From: Tenacibaculum sp. 190130A14a | GTDB lineage: Bacteria; Bacteroidota; Bacteroidia; Flavobacteriales; Flavobacteriaceae | Direction of reading: 5' to 3' | NCBI RefSeq assembly: GCF_964048965.1 | Contig: NZ_OZ040189.1 | Coordinates: 2,666,001-2,730,000 of the forward strand | DNA: 64,000 bases | Shown: positions 47,210 through 54,307 of the stretch, piece by piece | Position numbering within the stretch: the first letter of the stretch is position 1 | How the letters are laid out: each line of letters starts with the position of its first letter | The notes under the pieces: generated by a model | What the model saw: only the letters and a program-made list of their open reading frames with translations | The model's database searches: none | What the model was told of the DNA's origin: nothing | Translations under genes and position numbers: made by a program

Positions 47210-48187
47210 GTGAAGAAAAATATAGCCATTATCATGGGAGGATATTCTTCGGAAGTAGCAATATCCTTAAAGAGTGGAAATGTAGTATACAAACATCTAG
47301 ACAAAGAAAAATACAACGCATTTAAAGTTCATATTTTAAAAGAAAAGTGGGTATTAATAGACGAAAACAATAACGAATACCCAATTAACAAACATGATTT
47401 TTCTGCTGAAGTTAACGGTACAAAAATTACGTTCGACTGTGTTTTTAATGCCATTCATGGTACACCAGGCGAAAATGGAGTTATTTTAGCCTACTTTGAT
47501 TTAATTCATTTAAAACACACCTCTGCTCCATTTTACCAAATGGCTCTTACCTTTAATAAACGAGATACTTTAAGTGTTTTAAAACAATACGGAATTCCAA
47601 CGGCTACTTCTATTTATTTTGATCAAGGAGATGCGGTTTCTAATGAAGAAATAATAGCCAAAGTAGGACTACCTTGTTTTGTAAAACCAAACAATGCAGG
47701 TTCTAGTTTTGGTATTTCTAAAGTGAATAAAAAAGAAGAATTAACAGCTGCCATTGAAAAAGCTTTTAAAGAAGATTCTGAAATATTGATTGAGAGCTTT
47801 TTAGATGGTACAGAAGTGTCTGTTGGAGTTATTGATTATAAAAACGAAACTAAAGTTTTACCGATTACTGAAATTGTTTCAGAAAATGACTTTTTTGATT
47901 ACGAAGCAAAATACGAAGGTAAATCACAAGAAATTACCCCTGCCAGACTTACTAAAACACAAGAAAACAATGTGGTTGTCATGGCTAAGCGAGTGTATGA
48001 AATTTTAAACATGAGTGGATTTTCTCGTTCTGAGTATATTTTTGTAAACGACGTTCCTCATTTTTTAGAAATGAATACAGTTCCTGGTTTAACCGAAGCA
48101 AGTATTTTACCTCAACAAGCAAACAAAGCAGGTATCAGTTTATCTCAACTTTTTGGAAATGCAATTGAAACAGCTTTAAACAACTAA
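47210..48187 (+). CDS. ddl: D-alanine--D-alanine ligase
   Basis: 325 residues. Joins two D-Ala for peptidoglycan precursors. The start is GTG at 47210: the conserved IAIIMGGYSSEV beginning would be cut by using the first ATG. The ATP-grasp elements are visible, including PCFVKPNNAGSSFGISKV, a lid region, and FLEMNTVPGLTEASILPQQ with the metal-binding Glu/Asn. coaD starts 3 bases after the stop, so they form an operon. A TAAGTTTG box at 47138-47145 could be the -7 element, but no suitable -33 box was seen. Confidence 0.96.
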   Translation: MKKNIAIIMGGYSSEVAISLKSGNVVYKHLDKEKYNAFKVHILKEKWVLIDENNNEYPINKHDFSAEVNGTKITFDCVFNAIHGTPGENGVILAYFDLIHLKHTSAPFYQMALTFNKRDTLSVLKQYGIPTATSIYFDQGDAVSNEEIIAKVGLPCFVKPNNAGSSFGISKVNKKEELTAAIEKAFKEDSEILIESFLDGTEVSVGVIDYKNETKVLPITEIVSENDFFDYEAKYEGKSQEITPARLTKTQENNVVVMAKRVYEILNMSGFSRSEYIFVNDVPHFLEMNTVPGLTEASILPQQANKAGISLSQLFGNAIETALNN

Positions 48188-48190
48188 CTT

Positions 48191-48643
48191 ATGAAAAGAG
48201 CTATTTTTCCTGGATCATTTGATCCAATCACCCTAGGTCATGTTGATATTATTGAACGTGGTGTAACCTTATTTGACGAATTAATTATTGCCATTGGTGT
48301 TAATGCCGATAAAAAATATATGTTTTCTTTAGAAGAACGAAAGCAGTTTATTGAAGAAACATTTAAACATGAACCTAAAATAAAAGTAGTAACCTACAGC
48401 GGACTTACCGTTAACTTTTGCAAAGAACAAGAAGCTCAATTTATTTTAAGAGGTCTAAGAAATCCTGCCGATTTTGAATTTGAAAAAGCCATTGCCCATA
48501 CCAATCGTAAACTTTCAGAAATAGAAACTGTTTTCTTACTGACTTCTTCAGGTAAAAGTTATATCTCCTCTTCAATTGTAAGGGATGTTATTAGAAATAA
48601 TGGTGATTATACAGGTCTGGTTCCAGATGCAGTTAGAGTTTAA
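48191..48643 (+). CDS. coaD: Phosphopantetheine adenylyltransferase
   Basis: 150 residues. Fourth step of coenzyme A synthesis: 4'-phosphopantetheine + ATP gives dephospho-CoA. Nucleotidyltransferase signature PGSFDPITLGHVDIIERG with the GH motif, the substrate segment LRGLRNPADFEFE, and the C-terminal ISSSIVR motif are all present. Length is normal. It follows ddl with a 3-base gap. Confidence 0.97.
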   Translation: MKRAIFPGSFDPITLGHVDIIERGVTLFDELIIAIGVNADKKYMFSLEERKQFIEETFKHEPKIKVVTYSGLTVNFCKEQEAQFILRGLRNPADFEFEKAIAHTNRKLSEIETVFLLTSSGKSYISSSIVRDVIRNNGDYTGLVPDAVRV

Positions 48644-48714
48644 TTCTCCTCTTCAAAAAAGGAATAAAATACTTGAGTTATACCCATTCTCAATAACCCA
48701 TAATATTGAATCAC

Positions 48715-50466
48715 ATGCGTAAGATATTTTTTATCATTAGTAGTTTCGTTTTTCTATTATCATGTCAATCTAAAAAAGAAACTTCTTTTGATTTTACAAC
48801 AACCTTTGAAAAATCTAAGGGTCTTGAGACTCCTACCTACCAAGAAGTCATTACTTTTTATAAAAATTTAGCCAATACCCATCCTGAAATTTCTCTTTTT
48901 GAAATAGGAGAAACTGACGCAAGAAAACCATTACATTTAGTAGTTTTCAATGCACAAGGTGCTATAGAACAATCACAATTAACATCTTCTTCTAAAAACC
49001 GAATTTTGATTAATAACGGAATTCATCCTGGAGAATCTGATGGTATTGATGCTTCTATGCTTCTTTTAAGAAATCTTGTTCAAAATGACACTCTAAAAAA
49101 ACAATACCAAAACTCGTTAATTTGTGTTATTCCCGTTTATAATATCGGAGGCGCTTTGAACAGAAATTCACATACAAGAGCCAATCAAAACGGGCCTAAA
49201 GAATATGGTTTTCGTGGGAATACAAGAAACTATGATTTAAACAGAGATTTTATTAAACAAGATACTAAAAATGCTGCTGCTTTTGCGGAAATTTTTCATT
49301 TAGTCAACCCTGATGTTTTTATTGACAATCATGTTAGCAATGGTGCTGATTATCAATACACTTTAACTCATTTATTTACTCAACATAATAAACTAGGAGG
49401 TAATTTAGGCATGTTTTTAGAAAACACTATGCGACCAGAAATAGAAAAAAATCTATCCAATAAAAACATTCCTATTACTCCTTATGTAAATGTTTGGGGG
49501 ACCACTCCTGAAAGTGGTTGGAATCAGTTTTATGATTCTCCAAGATATTCTACTGGATACACTACACTTTTTAACTGTTTAGGGTTAATGGTGGAAACAC
49601 ATATGTTAAAACCCTATAAACAACGCGTAGAGCAAACCTATGAGCTAATGCTATCTGTATTCGATATTTCGCAACTACATACTTCAAAAATAAAAAAACT
49701 GCGAAGTGAAGCATTGCAAAACATTGTTGATAAGGGTAACTACCCTTTACAGTTTAAAGCAGATAGAAATAACCCTTCTACATTTAATTTCAAAGGATAT
49801 GAAGGTGAAATTATAGATAGTAAAGTTACCAATGGAAAACGCTTGTTTTATGATCGAACTAAACCTTACATCAAAGAAGTAAACTATTATAATAATTATA
49901 TTACTACTAAAGAAATAAAGGTTCCTAGTGCTTATATTTTACAACAAGGATGGCATAAAATTGTTGACAGACTTGTTAACAACAAAATTGAATTTACGCG
50001 TTTTGAAAAAGACACCACTTTGACAGTAACGGAAAATCACATAGTGCATTTCGAAACAAGAAAATCTCCTTACGAAGGACATTATTTACATTACAACACT
50101 GTAATCAGGTCTTCTGAAAAAATGGTAAGCTTTAAAAAGGGTGATCTTTACATTCCAACTAATCAATCTGGAATACGATATATTATTGAAACCTTAGAAG
50201 CTGAAGCCACTGATTCGTTTTTTAATTGGAATTTCTTTGATACTATTTTACAGCAAAAAGAAGGATATTCTGCCTATGTTTTTGAAGATATTGCTGAAGA
50301 CTTCTTAAACAATAATCTAAAAATCAAAGAAGAATTTCAAGAGAAAATAAAGACCCAAGAAGATTTTGCTAGCAATCCAAGAGCTCAATTATATTGGATA
50401 TATCAGCAAACACCTCATTATGAAAAAGCTCATATGAAACTACCTATTTATAAAGTAAACTATTAA
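48715..50466 (+). CDS. M14-family zinc carboxypeptidase lipoprotein
   Basis: 583 residues from the ATG at 48715; a TTG nine bases upstream is in frame. Lipoprotein signal with Cys17 (FLLSC). The peptidase domain (about 35-320) has the zinc motif HxxE (His104, Glu107 in NGIHPGESDG), the third ligand His206 (DNHVSNGADY) and the catalytic Glu294 in LMVETHM. The remaining 280 residues form a second domain without a recognised motif. Expected to trim peptides or peptidoglycan outside the cytoplasm; substrate unknown. A hairpin follows the stop immediately. Confidence 0.9.
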   Translation: MRKIFFIISSFVFLLSCQSKKETSFDFTTTFEKSKGLETPTYQEVITFYKNLANTHPEISLFEIGETDARKPLHLVVFNAQGAIEQSQLTSSSKNRILINNGIHPGESDGIDASMLLLRNLVQNDTLKKQYQNSLICVIPVYNIGGALNRNSHTRANQNGPKEYGFRGNTRNYDLNRDFIKQDTKNAAAFAEIFHLVNPDVFIDNHVSNGADYQYTLTHLFTQHNKLGGNLGMFLENTMRPEIEKNLSNKNIPITPYVNVWGTTPESGWNQFYDSPRYSTGYTTLFNCLGLMVETHMLKPYKQRVEQTYELMLSVFDISQLHTSKIKKLRSEALQNIVDKGNYPLQFKADRNNPSTFNFKGYEGEIIDSKVTNGKRLFYDRTKPYIKEVNYYNNYITTKEIKVPSAYILQQGWHKIVDRLVNNKIEFTRFEKDTTLTVTENHIVHFETRKSPYEGHYLHYNTVIRSSEKMVSFKKGDLYIPTNQSGIRYIIETLEAEATDSFFNWNFFDTILQQKEGYSAYVFEDIAEDFLNNNLKIKEEFQEKIKTQEDFASNPRAQLYWIYQQTPHYEKAHMKLPIYKVNY

Positions 50467-50496
50467 AAAAAGCCTCATTCACATGAGGCTTTTTTT
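50465..50496. terminator. Bidirectional terminator overlapping the stop codon of the GlmU-like gene
   Basis: 14-bp stem (50465-50478 with 50483-50496) made of A run, GCCTCAT, 4-base loop, and its complement with T run. The stop codon of the minus-strand gene (50495-50497) lies in the T run. Confidence 0.88.
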
Positions 50497-51670
50497 AATA
50501 GTTTCTATATTGTTTTGTCTCTTCAAAAACATGTTCCAAAATTCGTTGTTCCTTTTCATCAAATTCTATATTTCGACGTCTCATTACAACCTCAGCTACT
50601 TCAAATACTTTATTGGTTTTATACTCGGTAAATCCAGAAGCTCCTCCCCAACTAAATGAAGGAACAAAGTTTCTTGGGAATCCACTACCAAAAATATTAG
50701 CTGACACTCCAACTACCGTACCTGTATTAAACATGGTATTAATTCCACATTTAGAATGGTCTCCCATCATTAATCCGCAGAATTGTAATCCAGTTTTTGC
50801 AAAACGTCCTGATTGATAATCCCATAAACGAACCTCTGCGTAATTATTCTTTAAATTTGAATTATTGGTATCTGCTCCTAAATTACACCATTCCCCCAGA
50901 ACTGAGTTTCCTAAGAATCCGTCGTGCCCTTTGTTAGAATACCCCATTAAGACCGAATTATTCACCTCTCCTCCTACTTTACAATAAGGCCCTAGCGTGG
51001 TTGCTCCGTATATTTTTGCTCCCAGCTTCAACACTGAATTTTCGCACATTGCCAACGCTCCTCTTACTACAACACCTTCCATAATCTCTGCTCCTTTTCC
51101 TATATAAATTGGCCCTGTAGATGCGTTTAATGTTGCAAAGGTAAGTTTAGCTCCTTCCTCAACAAAAATATCTTCTCTATTGATACAGTTTACTGTTTCA
51201 GGTATTGGTGCCGATTTTCTTCCTTCTGTAATTAAATCGAAGTCAGCACGAATTACTTTATCATTCATTGAAAAAATATCCCATGTATTTTTTACTTGTA
51301 AGATATCATCTTCAAACTCAATTTCTTCATACGTTGTAAAATCGACCTCTTCTTGTGTATCTGTTGTATAAAAGGCAATTACATCTTCTCCTTTAAAAAT
51401 AGCTTGATTTGGTCCTAAATTCTTAACAGCCTCAATTAATGACTTTGTTGGTAAAAAAGACGCATTTAATAATACATTTTCCTCCATCTCAACCATTGGA
51501 TACTTTTCCTCTAAGTACTCTTCGGTAACTGTAGTGGTTGTATATCCTAAAAATCGCTCCCATTTTTCACGAATCGTTAAAATTCCAATTCTTATGTCAG
51601 CTACGGGTTTTGTATAGGTAAATGGTAATAATGCGTTACGTACATCACCATCAAATAAGATATAATTCAT
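50495..51670 (-). CDS. GlmU-like sugar nucleotidyltransferase-related protein
   Basis: 391 residues. The N-terminal part (1-165) begins MNYILFDGDVRNALLPFTYT and contains PVADIRIGILTIREKWE, a hallmark of a Bacteroidota GlmU-related family. The usual pyrophosphorylase GxGTRM loop is missing. The C-terminal half (about 180-350) is a left-handed beta-helix with hexapeptide-type repeats (IYIGKGAEIMEGVVVRGA), as in acyltransferases. It may be a dedicated UDP-sugar or acyltransferase enzyme of envelope synthesis, or a catalytically altered paralogue. A matched promoter (TTG-N19-TAAGTTTG) precedes it. Confidence 0.85.
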   Translation of the reverse strand: MNYILFDGDVRNALLPFTYTKPVADIRIGILTIREKWERFLGYTTTTVTEEYLEEKYPMVEMEENVLLNASFLPTKSLIEAVKNLGPNQAIFKGEDVIAFYTTDTQEEVDFTTYEEIEFEDDILQVKNTWDIFSMNDKVIRADFDLITEGRKSAPIPETVNCINREDIFVEEGAKLTFATLNASTGPIYIGKGAEIMEGVVVRGALAMCENSVLKLGAKIYGATTLGPYCKVGGEVNNSVLMGYSNKGHDGFLGNSVLGEWCNLGADTNNSNLKNNYAEVRLWDYQSGRFAKTGLQFCGLMMGDHSKCGINTMFNTGTVVGVSANIFGSGFPRNFVPSFSWGGASGFTEYKTNKVFEVAEVVMRRRNIEFDEKEQRILEHVFEETKQYRNY

Positions 51671-51691
51671 AGTTTCTATTTTCTAGTATAG

Positions 51692-51721
51692 CAAACTTAC
51701 CAATTTCCATTCATTTTACAA
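51692..51721 (-). promoter_or_regulatory. Promoter of the GlmU-like gene
   Basis: On the minus strand TTG (51721-51719) and TAAGTTTG (51699-51692) with a 19-base spacer, a good match to the flavobacterial sigma factor consensus. The start of transcription would fall about 16 bases before the ATG. Confidence 0.6.
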
Positions 51722-51771
51722 GTCAAAATATTAATCTTACATTTGTTTAAGCTTAAAATAAATATTGTTTT

Positions 51772-52158
51772 ATGAAGAAAATTTTAGCGTTAATACTTGT
51801 AGTTATTACCTTGATTGCCGCGCTGTACTATTCTTTTATCTATTTTATTCCTTATAGTGAAGGAGTTCGATCTGGAGAATTGATTAAGATTAGTTATAAG
51901 GGAGTTCTTGTAAAAACTTGGGAAGGAGAAATTAGCCAAGGTATTTCTGGTGCACAAATCTTTTCTTTTTCTGTAGAAGATAAAGAAGAACAAGTGATTA
52001 ACGATTTACAAAAGTTTCAAGGAAGGTATGTAAAAGTACATTACAAAGAACGCTTTGGAACGTTTTTTTGGTTAGGTGATACCAAATATTTTATTACCAA
52101 AGTAGAAAAAGAACAATCTCCTCATTTCAGAGGTGTTACGAAAGATGATGATGAATAA
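51772..52158 (+). CDS. Small membrane-anchored protein of unknown function
   Basis: 128 residues. N-terminal hydrophobic segment (about 4-28), then a soluble domain with GVRSGELIKISYKGVLVKTWEGE and RYVKVHYKERFGTFFWLGDT. This matches a short flavobacterial family which I recall being labelled 6-phosphogluconate dehydrogenase in some genomes. There is no NADP-binding Rossmann motif and the protein is far too short, so that label would be wrong. The end overlaps the thioesterase start, and the cyclase gene follows, so the three are one operon. A TACATTTG box is at 51738-51745. Confidence 0.8.
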   Translation: MKKILALILVVITLIAALYYSFIYFIPYSEGVRSGELIKISYKGVLVKTWEGEISQGISGAQIFSFSVEDKEEQVINDLQKFQGRYVKVHYKERFGTFFWLGDTKYFITKVEKEQSPHFRGVTKDDDE

Positions 52159-52693
52159 CTTTAAAAGTATAAAAGACACTCGCATTACCATTTCTGAATT
52201 AATGCTTCCATCACATGCTAACTTTAGTGGAAAAATTCATGGAGGTTACATTTTAAATTTAATGGATCAAATTGCTTTTGCTTGTGCGTCCAAACACTCT
52301 GGAACCTATTGTGTTACTGCCTCAGTGGATACCGTAAATTTTATCAACCCTATAGAAGTTGGTGAACTTGTTACCATGCGGGCTTCTATTAATTATGTCG
52401 GTAATACTTCTATGGTCGTTGGAATTCGTGTTGAATCTCAAAACATTCAAACTGGAAAAGTAAAACATTGCAATTCTTCTTATTTTACGATGGTTGCTAA
52501 AGATGGACTTGGAAACAATTCTAAAGTACCTGGAATTATTATTAGTAACGACAATGAAATGCGAAGGTTTCTAGAAGCTATTCATAGAAATGAAACTAAA
52601 AAGAATCGCCTTATAGATTTTGATAGCGAGAATTTCTCTCCAAAAGACCACATGAAAGAATTGGAAAATTACAACGTAAAAATTGCTTTGTAG
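52145..52693 (+). CDS. Acyl-CoA thioesterase, hotdog fold
   Basis: 182 residues from the ATG at 52145; three ATGs in a row (52145, 52148, 52151) make the exact start uncertain. The hotdog domain (about 10-125) has the family core SGKIHGGYILNLMDQIAFAC and the later SVDTVNFINPIEVGELV, typical of YciA/BFIT-type acyl-CoA hydrolases. The 50-residue tail is predicted to be helical. It overlaps the preceding small membrane-protein gene by 14 bases and precedes the cyclase by 3 bases. Likely cytoplasmic hydrolysis of acyl-CoA; chain length preference unknown. Confidence 0.88.
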   Translation: MMMNNFKSIKDTRITISELMLPSHANFSGKIHGGYILNLMDQIAFACASKHSGTYCVTASVDTVNFINPIEVGELVTMRASINYVGNTSMVVGIRVESQNIQTGKVKHCNSSYFTMVAKDGLGNNSKVPGIIISNDNEMRRFLEAIHRNETKKNRLIDFDSENFSPKDHMKELENYNVKIAL

Positions 52694-52696
52694 TTC

Positions 52697-53389
52697 ATGC
52701 CCGAAATTATTGATTTAAGTCAGGAAATTTTTGATGGAATGCCTGTTTACAAAAGTCTTCCTCAAGTAAAAATGAGCGTACATAACACCCATGAAGAATG
52801 GGACGGTATTGAAAACCCAACAACGCAAACTCCCGCTGTTTATAAATTAGAACTAGGAGAACATACCGGTACTCATGTAGATGCTATTAACCACATGGCG
52901 GCTAAGCACAAAGGAAAATCTATAGACACCATGCCGCTATCTATGTTCTATACAGAAGGGATTTGCTTAGATTTTTCTCATAAAAGGTTACAAGAATTGA
53001 TTAGCTCTGAAGAAGTTAAAGACGCTTTAACCAAAGAAAACTTAACTATTAACAAGGGAGACACCGTACTGCTGTATACCAATCATTATAACAAGCATTT
53101 CAATACTAAAAACTGGGGAAAAGGACCTGGAATAACTATTGAATGTGCTCAGTGGCTTGGTGAGCAAGAAATAGCAGCTTTTGGAGTGGAAACAATGTCG
53201 CCCGGAGTTCCTAAAATTTCCAATAAGGAAGTGCATCATATCTGTGGGGATATGGGATTTACACATTACGAAAATATGATTAACCTTGACAAATTAATTG
53301 GCAGAGGACGTTTTAGATTTATTGCTTTGCCTTTAAAAATAAGAGGAGGTACTGGCTCTCCTGTAAGAGCTGTGGCTATTTTTGAATAA
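52697..53389 (+). CDS. Cyclase family / kynurenine formamidase-like metal hydrolase
   Basis: 230 residues. The metal site signature HTGTHVDAINHM (about 55-66) is the cyclase/KynB motif HxGTHxDxPxH, with Asn in the place of Pro. The segment VLLYTNHYNKHF and the C-terminal FRFIALPLKIRGGTGSPVRA are further family marks. Relatives hydrolyse N-formylkynurenine, isatin or cyclic amides. No tryptophan-degradation genes are near, so the substrate is unknown. It is the last gene of a three-gene operon. Confidence 0.88.
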   Translation: MPEIIDLSQEIFDGMPVYKSLPQVKMSVHNTHEEWDGIENPTTQTPAVYKLELGEHTGTHVDAINHMAAKHKGKSIDTMPLSMFYTEGICLDFSHKRLQELISSEEVKDALTKENLTINKGDTVLLYTNHYNKHFNTKNWGKGPGITIECAQWLGEQEIAAFGVETMSPGVPKISNKEVHHICGDMGFTHYENMINLDKLIGRGRFRFIALPLKIRGGTGSPVRAVAIFE

Positions 53390-53391
53390 AA

Positions 53392-53415
53392 ACCGAAGTG
53401 TAATAACACTTCGGT
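53392..53415 (-). terminator. Terminator of the DUF4249/TonB receptor operon
   Basis: Perfect 10-bp stem (53392-53401 with 53406-53415), 4-base loop. On the minus strand it is followed by a T run. Confidence 0.8.
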
Positions 53416-53427
53416 CAACTATATCTT

Positions 53428-54255
53428 TTAATTAATCTCATATTCAGTATTTACAGTCTCACTTAATCTGAAGTACCCCAATACCTCTTCACCTGGATCA
53501 CTTACATTAAAACAATTCCCTTTTAAGCGCGCAGGAGTTGTCTGAAAAGGTCCACCTTCTCCTAGTTGTTCTATCAACAAGTCTAAATAATTATAATAAC
53601 GCTGTGAAATTCCCTGAAAACTAAGGATAACATTTGTCCCTTTTTGCAAATTATCATCTTGATACTCCATAAAGTTTTGATTCCCATCTGTAAATTCATC
53701 CTTTAAAGTTTCAAAATCAGGAATGGCTATATTAGATGCTTTAAATACCCCTAAATAATAATTAGCAATATTAACAGGATCATCAAAATATACCTTTAAT
53801 CGAATCTCCTCATCTCCACCAAACGAAGAAACTACTTCTTGCTCTATATTTACTATTTCAACAACAGAAACGAGTGTCTCTGAAGCATTATATGTACGAC
53901 CTTCATATACTATTTCTAAATCATATGTATCATTTAAAACTGGATTAAAGGAGTTTGTGCTATATTCTCCATTATTCTGATGTACAAATGAAAAAACTTC
54001 TCCAGTAGTACTATTGGTAATAGTTACTGCCGCAGCAGTAACTGGTTCGTTTGAATTATTAGAAAAATACTCTGAAGATGTACTAAGCTTAATCGTTTGA
54101 TTTGTTCCTGAAGTACCCTTTTCCCATAAGATTGAGGCTTCTACTACTAATCTCTCTCCAGCGTTTGGAACAGTTACATCTACTACTTTTGTGCAAGACG
54201 TAAAAACACCTATAACAACTAGTATTACTATTGATTTTATTGCGGTTTTAAACAT
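53428..54255 (-). CDS. DUF4249 lipoprotein (partner of TonB-dependent receptor)
   Basis: 275 residues. Lipoprotein signal with Cys21 (FTSC), then KVVDVTVPNAGERLVVEAS, the typical opening of DUF4249. A two-layer beta-rich domain runs through to YFRLSETVNTEYEIN. DUF4249 genes regularly follow TonB-receptor genes in Bacteroidota, and the protein is thought to be the surface lipoprotein of the pair, analogous to SusD in position but not in sequence. Substrate unknown. It is 52 bases downstream of the receptor on the same strand. Confidence 0.88.
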   Translation of the reverse strand: MFKTAIKSIVILVVIGVFTSCTKVVDVTVPNAGERLVVEASILWEKGTSGTNQTIKLSTSSEYFSNNSNEPVTAAAVTITNSTTGEVFSFVHQNNGEYSTNSFNPVLNDTYDLEIVYEGRTYNASETLVSVVEIVNIEQEVVSSFGGDEEIRLKVYFDDPVNIANYYLGVFKASNIAIPDFETLKDEFTDGNQNFMEYQDDNLQKGTNVILSFQGISQRYYNYLDLLIEQLGEGGPFQTTPARLKGNCFNVSDPGEEVLGYFRLSETVNTEYEIN

Positions 54256-54307
54256 AATCTATTTTTAGTTTAATTACTTGATATTTTATATAAACACTCT
54301 AGGGATT

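Noticed and set aside
47047..47316. 89-codon minus-strand frame between the PASTA gene and ddl
   Set aside because: It overlaps the conserved ddl start and the PASTA start region, has no family resemblance and no promoter of its own.
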